Positions 1 to 10,230 of a DNA stretch of 20,228 bases are shown in pieces. The DNA is taken from positions 1 to 20,228 of the forward strand of contig UZAN01044358.1 of the NCBI GenBank assembly GCA_900618425.1, in the 5' to 3' direction. The DNA comes from Echinostoma caproni. Its lineage: Eukaryota > Platyhelminthes > Trematoda > Plagiorchiida > Echinostomatidae. Positions within the stretch are counted from its first letter, which is position 1. Each line of letters begins with the position of its first letter. A program made the translations under genes and the position numbers. The notes under the pieces were generated by a model. The model saw nothing but the letters and a program-made list of their open reading frames with translations. It was not told the DNA's origin and searched no databases.

Positions 1-1136
1 GTGAGAATGTGTGCCCACTAACCTCAAACCCTTATATGATCTACACAGGCACGATAATGAGTCATTCGAAAACAATTGTTGGCGTTCGGACTTGTGTTCC
101 ATACTTATTCTAACAATTGATAATCTTCAGAAATTGTAAAGCACTCACTAATGCATGTTAAATTCAATCTCACGGGTTACGATAGCCAAACGTCTGTCTA
201 TGCCTCATAATATGTACTGATCAGGATTGTATATTTGGTTTCTCCAGTCAAATAATTTATCCAACCAATCGATAATAAACCGGATACAGTGAAATGCGAG
301 CTACCTGTATTTAAAAAAATATTAGTAAAACATCTCTCAATGAGACTGAAATACAAACAAAATAACATACTGGGTGAACTCACGGCGAGCACATTGTTAA
401 CGTCCCGCGCCAAAATTCGTGCATAATATTATAATAATTATTTAGCCGCTGGTTACTCCTAAACACATTCTTAGGTTGCGTTAATCGATTTGGAGCAACA
501 TTTGGGAGAGTGTGGTTTGTCAGCGGAATTGATGAAACCGAAAACAAGAATTCAGATTCCGAGGAACTGTCTCTCTCGCTTCAACCAACTTTCTTATAGC
601 TTCTTCAAATTCAAGGAGTAGAATTTCATTGTTGAGTGGACGGTAATTTGACGTTTTAAAGTAATTCCTATCTCAAATCTATGTTGAGGATTGTTTCTGC
701 ACGAGCCGTTTTGATAATGGAGCACACCAGTCTCTCTCTATTGCATGGCTATTGGCTTAATTCAACTGATAACAAAAAACATTTGTTATTGATTTCACAA
801 AGAGAAAGGCCGTGATGTCCACAGGAGATCTTTCTGTAGCCACGCTCTCATTTGTGCGATAATAAATTTCGGATCAGTTCTAATTTATTTCGAATTCATA
901 AGCTCAGTCATTAACTATTTTTCGTTTCATTTAGATAGGTTAGGTGTTTTGTCTTCCCACTTAACGTCACATCAGATAAGTGTGAAGTAGACGAAACAAA
1001 TGCTATCGAAATTCAAATTTTTCTGAATGACAATATTTTTTCTTGCTGCAGTTGTTACATAAACATCTAGTAACCTGTTCCGGGTTGGATGCTCGAAAGT
1101 GTGTAGTCCAGCAACAAGTTCGCCTTGTTCCTTCAC
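1..1136. other. Non-coding stretch, no feature seen
   Basis: AT-rich sequence with only short chance open frames. One minus-strand frame (972-1154) reads through the donor end of the candidate exon at 1137-1351 and looks protein-like, but it overlaps that candidate in another frame and both cannot be coding in the overlap. No tRNA boxes, hammerhead core or long tandem repeat was found. Confidence 0.5.
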
Positions 1137-1351
1137 CTGTTGTTTGTAATACATAAATTTGTGATCACAAGGTAACTGTTTTGGAAAAATGCTTTTTCTG
1201 TAGTATTTATCTTAGGATTTCTAATTTCCCGTTCAATTTGTGTACCACAAGATGGGTTATTCTTGATACGAACTCTCATGTCATCTGTGTTTGTGCCTTG
1301 CATGAACTGCATCCACGGTGACAACTTGATTGTTGAACTGTTTTGTGGCGT
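1137..1351 (-). CDS. Candidate internal exon, unknown protein (weak)
   Basis: Seen on the minus strand: a pyrimidine-rich acceptor (tttattactcag) just before position 1351, an open frame of 71 codons plus two bases, and a donor CAG/GTGAAG ending the exon at 1137. The frame starts TPQNSSTIKLSPWMQFMQG and contains possible N-glycosylation sites (NSS, NTT), which would suit an extracellular segment. It starts in phase 0 and ends in phase 2. The short SPWMQFM run resembles SPWFQFM of Wntless, but the flanking residues do not match, so no family is assigned. A competing frame begins inside it and runs on to 972. An open frame of this length is expected by chance in this composition; only the two splice-like ends raise it above background. 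Confidence 0.22.
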
Positions 1352-1515
1352 CTGAGTAATAAAACCAAAATGTTTCCATGGCAAGATCACTGATTGTTCA
1401 TACTTTGTAAACTAAATCGGTACTGTTGGATTTAAGCTTTATTTGGGACTGAAGCAATTCTCCAGTTATGTTCTTAGTTAGCTGAATCCCACGTTCTCCA
1501 GTAAATCTGTTAAGA

Positions 1516-1677
1516 TTACCATACAATGAAGCGAGGTGAGAAATAGTGAACAGATTTGGCACGTCGAAGCCAACAGTATGAATATTTAATGGACCCCGGT
1601 TTTCGCTTTTTATTTGGCTTGTGTTTCAGCTCATTGGGATCACGTTTTTGCATTCTTTCCACCAGAACAGAAGCCAT
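1516..1677 (-). CDS. Short basic open frame with a good start context (weak)
   Basis: The minus strand has ATG at 1675-1677 in a favourable context (A at -3, G at +4) followed by 53 codons to a TAA at 1516-1518. The product would be strongly basic, with a cluster KHKPNKKRKPG that looks like a nuclear localisation signal. A donor-like ATG/GTAATC overlaps the stop, so it could be a first exon ending at 1520 and not a complete gene. The plus strand across the same place also carries an open frame (1556-1894, 112 codons, the longest in the window) with no recognisable motif, so at least one of them is chance. No family recognised. Confidence 0.18.
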   Translation of the reverse strand: MASVLVERMQKRDPNELKHKPNKKRKPGSIKYSYCWLRRAKSVHYFSPRFIVW

Positions 1678-1894
1678 TTTCGGGTGTTTTATTCGGAAAC
1701 CATTGCATTTAATTACGCAAGTCATTTTTTCAGCGGTAAAAGGTTCTTTATTTGGTCACGGTGCATGCATTTGCAGTGGGTGCCATCGATTATTCGCGTG
1801 CACATTCGAAGGACACAAGATTTGCGTACCAGCGGATACAATTGTCACTACGATTCGCAAATCAATAGATAAAACGGGATTATCAATCGAATGA

Positions 1895-2735
1895 ACCATG
1901 AAGAACCAATAGACCTTTGTGATTGAACAGTGATAGACTTACGAGGTATGACTGCCAGTGTTCCTTGCCGAACCCTTGATCACACTGTACTATTAACTCA
2001 TGTCAGGTGTCATGGATTTCTACCAGGCTGTCTATCGAGCAAATTATACTGAAACAATTGTTATAAAAGGGAAAGTTCCATGATTTGTTAGTGAGCGGAA
2101 TAGGGCCAGATTGCCCAGGACAAGGCAGGTGAATTCCTTTGGGAAATTCACAACTGCGCGTTTGACTAACCAAAGGCTGACCGGCTCAAAGCAGCGTCGC
2201 GGGGTGTGAAAACTACAATCCATTAGGGGCCGGTGTCCATTTTATCAGTTCTTACGGCGTTTGGATGGAATTAAACGTCCAAAGTGCCCAAGACAGTTCG
2301 ATGCCCAAATGAGCCTGTGACCACTACCACAGCCGGGAAGGTGTGTATATATGTGTACGTGTGTGTATGTGGCTCATACGCTTCCTCTTGGTTGGTTTGG
2401 AATCAGGGTATTTAGTCAACTCCGTTAGATTGACTGCCAGATAGGAATTCACCGACCCGGTTATAGCCCCGGTAATACTTCACAAGATATAGTCAATGAA
2501 TAAGTGCTCAGATCACAATGGACCGTAAACTGCTGAGCAACTAACGAATTCGGATCCTGGCGACGCTGGTCAATATATAATGCTGATAATCGTTAGCAGG
2601 GATAAAACAAGTGTACAATGTTTGCAAGGCTTTCCAGTGGCGAGTTACACGCTGACTGCGTTTAACGAATACAGTTTGATAAACACAACACATTTCCCGT
2701 ATGATTCCATCTAAATCCAATAAAGAACAAGTTAC
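1895..2735. other. Non-coding stretch holding a TG/TA microsatellite
   Basis: No gene, tRNA box or hammerhead core was found here. The only low-complexity element is the short TG-rich repeat at 2341-2371, listed separately. Confidence 0.5.
2341..2371. repeat. TG/TA-rich microsatellite, imperfect
   Basis: About 30 bases of alternating purine-pyrimidine sequence made of gtgtgtatatatgtg and gtgtgtatgtg blocks. It is short and interrupted. It has no associated gene or repeat boundary. Confidence 0.7.
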
Positions 2736-2782
2736 CTCCAAATTATTTTCTTCCGATTCACTACAGAAAACATGAAAATTCA
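2736..2782 (-). CDS. Candidate micro-exon, unknown protein (weak)
   Basis: On the minus strand, an acceptor-like acacattccag precedes position 2782 and a good donor GAG/GTAACT follows position 2736. The 47 bases between read as two bases plus 15 codons (NFHVFCSESEENNLE). Short exons are common in flatworm genes (known). It starts in a phase compatible with the end of the 7956-8148 candidate and ends in phase 0, compatible with the 1137-1351 candidate. The frame also continues open past the donor. Too short to identify. Confidence 0.18.
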
Positions 2783-3565
2783 CTGGAATGTGTACATTTT
2801 TACTATAGTTCAGTTTTCACAAACTAGTTGCTATTTTATTCTACCTTGCTGACTTACCTCTAGTTCACCGCTGCTAACTGTTATTATTTCGGAAGCCAAC
2901 AATGCTAGTTCGAAATAAAAATTCAGCTTAATTCAATCACTGATCGCTTTTACATCTTCTCACTGCATACCGTAACCCACAAATCCATCATGATACTCTC
3001 ACTGGAAAACGATGTGGCGGGAATGTTTGCCGAATGTTTGACGATCAAGGAGACTAGCTCCACAATCAACTTTTTAGTCTAAGCAAATGTTCGTACAACG
3101 CCACTGCTACGGGTGTAACAGAAAACAGCTGTCTCTGTATGGTGGTTAAAAGTTCACCAGTCACGTCCGCGTAATACACGACCAAATATTCACACCGTTA
3201 GCACTGCCCGAACAAAACGCACCAATGACTGACAGTTCATTTTCTTCAGACGGATAAGTTTGTCGCGTTCTAAGTACAACCTGTATCGGCGAACCGAAGA
3301 GTCCGGGGATTAGCATATTCTAGCCCTTAGTCCGACCGGTCGTGTCCAAAATGCGAATCATGATCAATAGATATCGAGCAATGGAAGGGGACATTTTGTT
3401 TTTACGTTCGATTTTTCTTGATTGCAGCTAGTGCTTGATGATGATGTGGTAGGTTTGAGAAGTGTGTGCCCCTGAAAAGTGAGAAAAAGGATGCAAGTGG
3501 GACATGGAGCTATCCGACTGATCGATAATCTTTGATCACGTGAATATCTGAACAGATCTATAATT
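2783..3565. other. Non-coding stretch, no feature seen
   Basis: No open frame with splice-like ends, no repeat boundary and no RNA motif was found in these roughly 780 bases. Confidence 0.5.
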
Positions 3566-3569
3566 CAGT

Positions 3570-3635
3570 ATGGGTAGTGTTACTTGATCCGTGGATAGAG
3601 AATCATCCGAGTACCCAGGATTTGAATCCAACATA
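3570..3635 (+). repeat. Degenerate tRNA-derived SINE head
   Basis: An A-box-like segment (ttgatccgtggatagag, around 3583-3600) resembles the gctcagtggatagagc of many tRNAs. It is followed at normal tRNA spacing by a B-box-like ggatttgaatcc (3618-3629). The arms do not form a convincing cloverleaf, so this is a tRNA-related retroposon remnant rather than a tRNA gene. No hammerhead follows it; a second tRNA-like head starts about 55 bases downstream. Confidence 0.45.
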
Positions 3636-3683
3636 CTTGAAAATGTTTATGTCTTGAAGCCAAGTCCTCACGGTAATAGGTTT

Positions 3684-3752
3684 TGGCCGCATAGCTCAGG
3701 GATAAGGGTTCCAACTGCTAACGTGAAGGCTAACGGTTTAAGTTCCGAGAGG
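3684..3752 (+). repeat. tRNA-derived SINE head
   Basis: Contains a good A box (tagctcagggataagg, 3692-3707) and a B-box-like ggtttaagttc (3735-3745) at tRNA-like spacing, so an internal RNA polymerase III promoter is plausible. The sequence between them does not fold as a complete anticodon arm. The 3' part of the element cannot be bounded. A gcggatgtgcatcgaaagc segment at about 3792-3810 has scattered hammerhead-like bases but no paired stems, and was not called. Confidence 0.5.
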
Positions 3753-4061
3753 AAACGAAAATTGTAATGTTAAACAATACCAACCAACAGCTGCGGATGT
3801 GCATCGAAAGCAGGCGTGTTAGTGAATTCATCAGCCAAATCCATTAGGATGTGTAGCACGTGTTGGTCTTAATTAATTACTTATACCAGTTCATTACGCT
3901 GCTTCCCATCCATACTTACCTCGAAAATAATTTAGTTCCAAATCTAGGCAAAGGGAATTTTTAACTCAATCTGTCGCGCAAAACAAAACGTTCATATCGA
4001 TTGGCAAACGCACAAATTCAAAGTGGAAATTCGTCGGGCATAAGGCAAATGAAGTGTGAAC

Positions 4062-4212
4062 TGGTGAGCTAGGAAGCACTGGACAGTTGTTTCGACCTGG
4101 CTAGGTCTCATCCGCGTGCGAATCCATCGTCCCAACTGCGGATCGAACCCGGGACCTCCTGAGTAGAATGCAAGCATGCTACCCACTCGGCCACTGAGCA
4201 TCTGATCAGACC
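4062..4212 (-). repeat. tRNA-derived SINE carrying a hammerhead
   Basis: Read on the minus strand the element starts near 4212 with a tRNA-like head. The A box tggccgagtggg (4182-4193) matches the TRGCNNAGYNGG consensus, and the B box ggttcgatccg (4139-4149) matches the GGTTCGANTCC pattern closely. A linker of about 20 bases leads to a hammerhead motif (4076-4119) and a tail with cagtgcttcctagctcacc. The 8200-8285 copy has the same hammerhead-tail arrangement. This order (tRNA head, then hammerhead, then short tail) is the known plan of schistosome Sm-alpha. The 3' end is set by similarity to the 8200 copy and may extend further. A 78-codon minus-strand open frame across it is judged a by-product. 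Confidence 0.8.
4076..4119 (-). ncRNA. Type I hammerhead ribozyme, one core base changed
   Basis: On the minus strand: stem I strand GCAC-G, core CGGATGA, stem II GACCT/AGGTC closed by AGCC, core GAA, stem III ACA/TGT with a two-base loop AC, then C17 and stem I strand C-A-GTGC. All three stems pair; stem I has one bulged A. The predicted self-cleavage point is between 4082 and 4081. The conserved U at core position 4 (CUGAUGA) is G here, which in known hammerheads should strongly reduce cleavage. The motif assignment is firm; activity is doubtful. Confidence 0.8.
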
Positions 4213-7200
4213 ACTTTCTATTTTTCATTTACACGATATGGCACAACCCATCTTTGCGAGCTTGCTGCAGGCCACAGACCTCGCCCACCTCAGTGCTAGT
4301 CTCCACCGCGGTCAAAACAGCTGTTCAGTGCTTTCTAGCTTTTCAGTTTATGCTTCATTTACCATATACACGATGAATTTTTACTTGGAAATTGAACCAA
4401 ATCCTTCATTAATCACAGGAAACGCATAAATATTTGTCTGATTCCCTTAATCCCTTAATGTTGTTAATAGGGTTTCCTTATCGGTTCAAACTTGTCGCGA
4501 GAAAAGTGTTTCAGAAACTAACAAACAATCAGTATTCTATCATCAGAAACGATTTAGCATTCGGAAAGAACCTGGATGGAGTGTGAAAGCTTTTCAGTCC
4601 CAGGTGACCGGCGATGGTGAACTTCTTCGTCACTTCCAATGGTTGCACCGTCCGGTAGATAGACACTAAGTGTATTTGGTAAGCTCCGCATTTAGTGCAT
4701 TTAACTTACATCTATCTATCATAACAACCTGGATAGGATTGAACTGAACTGGATAGCAGCAAAGGTTGCACTGTGGGACAGTGCACCCGCAACACATGGA
4801 GACACTGTTATCTATCCGAGACCAGTAGCTCGAAATCTGTGTTCCATTCAAACCAATGTGTGCGCTTGCCCTAAATTCTGTTACCGCTCTTGTTCAAATT
4901 GCAAAGCCCGTCTACTGAGTGCGGAAACATTTCGTCATGTCTTTGCATCTTCTATGTGCATGCATGCGTGATCACGGGGGAGGGGGTGAATGGGGTTTGA
5001 AGGTAAGAAGATATTTCGTACAGACGCCTTTCAAATTTTGACCGTACGTACCTTCACATCAATATTGATCAATGGAGCTTATATCTACTACTTGTGGTTT
5101 TTAGACTGCTAAAGAAAACAAGAATGTGCAAATAGTATTTCTTTCTCCGGTGGTATGGTGAAATGATTGTTTTTCAAGCTCACCATACTGTTGAATTTAC
5201 GGCAAGTTTTCTTGTTTGTNCTGAAGCACATTTCACGCCTACACAGGTATATTGAGGCTGTTCGGTACACATACATGCTGTTCCCCCGTTCGTATCGACA
5301 CAGTTAAAAATATCAGATCATGTGTGCCTCGAATCACAGATTTTGGACATAGCAAATAAACCCCTGAATACTACTGAAACAACTCAGTCACGGAGAATTT
5401 ACTTCTCTGCATATAGTTTAGACATACACTATATTAAAGAATAAAACATACATTTTTATTTTTGACAAATCGCAATGTTTGAGTTCACTCTGAGTTAGAA
5501 ACTCTGAACAATGAGGTGCAACCGTTACGGAATTCGGTCGATTTGCATACATTTCATTTTATGTGTTTGCGGTTGAGTGCAGTCATAACAGCTGGCTTCT
5601 GTGAACCGATGGGACTCATAACGAATCAATATTGTGGATTCCCTAATCTGTGAGATGCTTGGTTTGTGTATGCTTTAGGATGTCCCCCGTGGACGAATAC
5701 ACCAGACAAACTCAAGTGGGCCGATTCTCGATGTGGTCTGGAACCATCGACAGATAGACAGAGGTTCTCCGTGGAGAAGGGGTTGACTGACAATCTGAAA
5801 GAGAGGAAAGTACAGATACCGTGAACCTAGTGGTACAGTGAGACATGAACACGACTCCCACTAAAACGGGATGGCAAGTTGCCAAGGCGGTTACACTGCT
5901 ATCCCTCCCACAGGCAGGGGTCTGTCGGAAGTGATGCGGTTTTGCATACGAAGAGAATTATAGATCTGGTCGGATTTTCAAAGTTATTTTTTGTTAAAAG
6001 ACGTGTTTGAATGATTGAATAGCAAACCTGCGTGAGAGCAATAGTTGTGATGATGCACGTGAGGTGTGCTCAAATCGGTTTGAAAGATTTGGAATATATT
6101 GATCGGTTTCTTTCCGCATTTATCATACATCGATTGTGTGAACAGTGCAATATTTTGATCGGGATCTAACCCACTGAAAAGGTTTTCGTTGTATTTATAT
6201 CAATCTGGAATTCATATTTAGGGTACAACTAAAAAAAGGACACCGTATGTATTTCCTGTCTGATCAAGTTGATGCTCGTGGAAATTACATTTGACGGTTA
6301 AACATGTGACCAGGTCATTCGGTAACACACTAAATCATGATAACGGAATGTAATTTGTTGTTTTAGTGAATGTTACCGACAATCGTCAGAGATCAATTTA
6401 ATAAACATAAATAACGTATTCCGGTAATTTTATCCACCTAATTAACGACCAAAATGTTACCAACACTCGGGATCATGACTGCAACCAATCGGGGATCACA
6501 CGGCTAGCTTCACAAGCAGACAAATCAGATATTTATGAAAGGAGTCAAACCGGTGCGACAAGGAATTGATTGATGTTCTCCAAGGCTGAATGATCATTTT
6601 ATCCCGGCGTCCGTTTTATCTCTCATTCATTTCTGAGCTACTCTTTGAAAATATGCTATTTCACTGACAAGCTCTTATTGGAGCACTGCAATTGGACAGA
6701 ATAACAAAACAGTGCGTACCGTTTTAGAGATTAACTCATGCAAAAACGATACGCCAAATTCCTCCGGTAGAAACGTGTTGGCGTCCATCATTGTTGACAC
6801 AAGCATATTAAGTCAGTGCTTGTCCCATTGTTCACTGTGAGCTACGGGCCCTTAGTCTTGAACTTCATCCTTGAAATAAGTGAAACAACAAACTAGAAAT
6901 GTGTTTTACTTTCGTAAAACGTTTGAAAGGAACACAGCCCAGACGGAGAGAGTCTACGAACAGTTATTGTGACCCCTACTGGACCATAAACACTGGCTTT
7001 CTAACTGTCCATATCTTTGCCCTACCTAATATCGGGCGTTTCTTGGTCATCAGTATAAATTTGCGAAGGAAAGGGATAATACACGGAAAAACAATTTTAC
7101 CTACCACTATCCTTAACATTTATCTTTCATCACTACTTCATAACCTCGGTGGCGAATGGTTTCCGTTAAAATCTCGGGGGAACGTCTTAAACAAAATTCT

Positions 7201-7955
7201 CGGTTAAAAAATATGTTCATATCAATCCCTACTTTCAAGTTGACTCCATATGCAATGTATACGTGCTCCGATGAGGGAAACTGTTTCCAGTAAGATTGTG
7301 CCAATTAATTCGAGATAAGCAATACCTCCACTGTGATTTCCACATGACCACATGCCTGATTTGCTTGAACCAATATGGGGTATGTGATTCGTTTACCAAA
7401 GTTTATTCATCAAGCCGAGTCATCACGTTGTTGATCACTAAAATGCCTCGCACACTCTGTACAACTGTTTCATTCTTGTCAACGAATAATTCACAATGGA
7501 TATCCCCTCGTTGCACGTCAACACTATTTTTTATATGTCCTTTCCGTCATTATCTTTCACAGTAGCCAACCTTAATCCGACAGTTATTGACTTCGTGATA
7601 CACGATTTCTCCGCAGGTTGCATGTAAAGCTGACTGGAATATTTGCCTTTGAAATAGTTACTACGTCTACTTTGCCTGACGAATGTGCAATAAGAACCTA
7701 CTCCTGAATAAAATGACTCCCGGCTCGAATTCTCTGTTACTCAAGAAAATATGAGGCTCAATGGACAACAGATCACAGAACAACGAGAGTGCGGAACCTG
7801 GTGTGAACTCGTGCATCAGGGAATCGACCGCTGTCTGAAGAGGGACTAGGAATTTTAACCACTTTGAAGGGCAATTGGTAACGTTGACGTGCAGGCTATA
7901 CAGTTTGAAAAGTTGCAGTGATTAGAGCAACCAATTAAAAACCGCTTTTTCTCAC
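4213..7955. other. Long non-coding stretch, nothing convincing
   Basis: About 3.7 kb with no repeat head, hammerhead or reverse transcriptase frame recognised. It holds short open frames such as 6899-7207 (+, 102 codons) and 7113-7304 (-), without splice-like ends strong enough to call. A weak serine-tRNA-like block at about 5868-5930 lacks a usable B box. An N at 5220 marks an uncertain base. If the minus-strand exon candidates are real, this is intron. Confidence 0.45.
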
Positions 7956-8148
7956 CCATGAAATCCTGGTAGATTCGGTTAGCATATAAAGTCATCGAAA
8001 ACAGGAAAGCGTATAACCAGAAAACAATGATTGCAAGGATGTTTGGTGGCGCGTAACACTCCGACTGTGGTGAAAAATATACGTTTATAACAACTTGTTC
8101 AAGTTGGTTTACTGTGGTCCAGTTAATTTCGTCTAGCGGAAGATTGAA
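7956..8148 (-). CDS. Candidate exon with one membrane segment, unknown protein
   Basis: On the minus strand, acceptor gatgtgttccag precedes position 8148 and donor ATGG/GTGAGA follows position 7956, enclosing 64 codons plus one base. The first half is polar (FNLPLDEINWTTVNQLEQ, with a possible N-glycosylation site NWT). Then come a Cys-Pro-Pro region (ECYAPPN) and about 21 hydrophobic residues (ILAIIVFWLYAFLFSMTLYA), which would be one transmembrane helix. The end (NRIYQDFM) would be on the far side. This is the most protein-like frame in the window. It starts in phase 0, compatible with the end of the 10231-10382 candidate. No family recognised; a chance frame is possible. Confidence 0.38.
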
Positions 8149-8199
8149 CTGGAACACATCGTTAATTTGTTCAAAATGCAGAACAAAAAGCGGGAGATA

Positions 8200-8285
8200 G
8201 GTAAGCTAAGAAACACTACTGTACAACTGTTTCAATCAGGTTGGGTCAATTCTGCAGTGCAAATTCATCGACCCAACCAACTAAA
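8200..8285 (-). repeat. Truncated SINE relic of the 4062-4212 type
   Basis: Read on the minus strand it aligns with the 4062-4212 element from the linker (gggtcgatgaatt against ggacgatggattc) through the hammerhead to the tail (tgtttcttagcttacc against tgcttcctagctcacc). The tRNA head with its A and B boxes is missing, so it is 5'-truncated, as is typical of retroposon copies. It lies about 50 bases upstream of the acceptor of the exon candidate at 7956-8148, on the same strand. Confidence 0.65.
8214..8260 (-). ncRNA. Decayed hammerhead ribozyme relic
   Basis: By alignment with 4076-4119, the outer stem I bases, the GAAA-C core segment and the ACA/TGT stem III region are still visible. The CUGAUGA segment has become GCAGAATTGA and the base at the cleavage position has changed (TGTC to TGTA). 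Stem II pairing is only partly kept. It should be inactive. It is listed as a fossil that supports copy ages and family membership. Confidence 0.5.
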
Positions 8286-8755
8286 GAACTAACCTGAATA
8301 TCGTAAATAAGAGAGGGGCAAATTATCAAATGGACGACGAAACATATAAGTATACCGCTTCTGTGTTTCTGTTTGTCGATTCCCAGCTTAAATCTGAGCA
8401 CCCTAGGATCCAGGGACTTGGATTGGTCGAAAATCGTATCGGCCTCATCAAACATGTTTCAAAACTAGCAAGTTTTGCGTGTCAAGAGAGCAAACAGGGT
8501 TGTTCGTTCGTACGTTCCACGGTTCAGCAATGCCAGCAGAACTGAAAAAGCGATTGACTTCAGTTGTGAATCACTGACGTTGTATTGTGTTGTGTATAAC
8601 TTTTTGTAAGCACTGAAGCTCACATTTCAGTTTAAAAATTATACACGCTAACCGTCGCAATGTACATAAACTCACTGTGAAAAAGTGTTTTACAGACATA
8701 AAGACATTTCATAGTCCAAGATTAAGACAAAGTTCACTTATTGTCCGCTCGTTGT

Positions 8756-9470
8756 TTATGAGTAGGCGAGCAAGATACGGTAGAGGTGAATTGCGGTAAG
8801 CGTTAATTCGAGATGAAATTTGACGGAATCGGGNAATGGGTCGCCAGGATATGTGAGAAATCTCTCAGCAAATTTCACACAGGAAGTTACGTGATGCTTT
8901 AAAGATAAGTCATTCAGAGGAATAGAAAAGACACGACTAATAATGGTCAGAACGCGGCGTAAGACTTTGAAATCCTCTTTGAGTAAACCAGGGAATATAA
9001 CTGGGGAACAGAAGAGTAAGATGGGGAAAACACACTGATAAACGAAGGTAGAAATAACTGACTGGGATGTGCGAAGCTACCTGAGCTTTCGTATTTGAAA
9101 TGATAGGCGCCGCGGTTTACCAATGTAGTTGTGGGTGTGAATTGACCAATGGAGATTGCTATCTATGGTAACACCAAGATATTTTACAGAGTTCACCCCA
9201 GATAAAGGGATGTTATCAATCACTGTAGGGTCTGCCGGATATTGGGAGCGAGCAAAACTATATAAACACTCAACACATTTACTGGGATTTTGGGAAGGCC
9301 CCGATAAGGAGGTGAATGATTGAATTTGATCAAGATTGTCGGTGAAGGAGCTTAGATCGGGGTAAGAAGAAATGGGTTGGCACAGCACAACATCATGTGC
9401 ATATTTCGAAACAGAGAATATTACAAATATAAATGGAAAATATGTATGGAGATGACTCGTAGACGAATTG
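8756..9470 (-). pseudogene. CR1/jockey-type non-LTR reverse transcriptase, C-terminal part, broken
   Basis: Known for the family: a reverse transcriptase palm with YADD catalytic motif, then a thumb and C-terminal region. Seen on the minus strand: KYAHDVVLC (YAHD at 9392-9403, so the first catalytic Asp is His), LDQIQSF and NPSKCVE, VKYLGVTIDSNLHWSIH (the usual YLGV-W-H block), then LSFQIRKLR, an in-frame TAG (9077-9079), and 106 more codons including QCVFPILLFCSPVIFPGLL and CVKFAERFLTYPGDP, ending at TAA 8756-8758. Upstream, HIFHLYL in another frame near 9420-9470 suggests a frameshift before the YADD box. The endonuclease and N-terminal palm are absent. An N at 8834 falls in the frame. The element cannot be active; its orientation matches the exon candidates. 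Confidence 0.85.
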
Positions 9471-10230
9471 ATGTGTCACGTTCTATGAATGGCTTATGAA
9501 ATCGGGGAGTTTTATTGGGAATCTATCAGTGCATCGTGGTTTTACCAATCTCTGTGTCAAGAATTATCTTCCATCCTTTCCGACTGATACGCTCTTGAAA
9601 TCGGTAAACTTGTCACGGACACACAGTGCTTTTCCTGAGTGCCTGCATGTGTGTGTGACAGAATATTCAACGACCAGCCTGGTGACATTTTACAGGAACG
9701 ATGTGGTGACTCACATAGGTGACTGCTTGCGGTAAATTCATGGCTTAACTTGGGCGATTGAATCCCACCAACTGAACTAATTAGGTGCATGTAAACACAA
9801 CGGTGAATCACTTGAATTTAGTTCATACGATGCACTGCGTTCTTGATTGTTTCCGATAGTCGGTGGCTGACTGATTGGCCGAATGAACAAGTTTATTTTA
9901 GCTGTGCCCGAAAACATACAGTAGTTGGTAGGGTCAATAGTCTCCTAATCGATATACTAGAATGATGGTGATAACCAAAATAAAATATTGCCTCATTAAA
10001 AATAGGAATGTAACTAATTTTCACGTAGAGATAAAAATAAAGTTAGAGGGAATGGAAGGAACAGTACCGAATCAGTGCATTGTTTTAATAACAGCAACAT
10101 GATTTCCAGGTACATCTGTTAGTGATTATTATCGATTGGACACCAAGACAACCATGACTACGTATACAGTGACAAGTCTATAAAATAGAGGTTTAAAAAT
10201 ACCACTTATTATAGAAGATAATCTAGTTAC
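9471..10230. other. Non-coding stretch, nothing convincing
   Basis: Two overlapping opposite open frames (9496-9735 + and 9557-9811 -) show no motif or splice-like ends. A B-box-like gattgaatccc near 9757 has no acceptable A box and was not called. Confidence 0.45.

Noticed and set aside
1137..1351. Possible Wntless (WLS) exon, from the run LSPWMQFM resembling SPWFQFM of animal Wntless
   Set aside because: The match is about seven residues. The following residues are polar and do not match the hydrophobic strand pattern of the Wntless luminal domain.
1556..1894. Longest open frame in the window (112 codons, plus strand)
   Set aside because: No motif and a competing frame on the other strand. 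A frame of this length is expected a few times by chance in 20 kb of AT-rich sequence read in six frames.
3780..3840. Hammerhead-like bases (gcggatgtgc, tcgaaa) after the SINE head at 3684
   Set aside because: Stems I, II and III cannot be paired around these bases, and no C17 lies in the right place.
5868..5930. Serine/leucine-tRNA-like block (gttgccaaggcggttacac)
   Set aside because: No recognisable B box and no closed acceptor or T stem; at best a very old SINE remnant.
6899..7207. 102-codon plus-strand frame
   Set aside because: No domain, no convincing splice sites, no strong start context, and amino-acid composition typical of translated non-coding AT-rich DNA.
9740..9775. B-box-like gattgaatccc as another tRNA-derived head
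   Set aside because: The upstream sequence has no acceptable A box at tRNA spacing.
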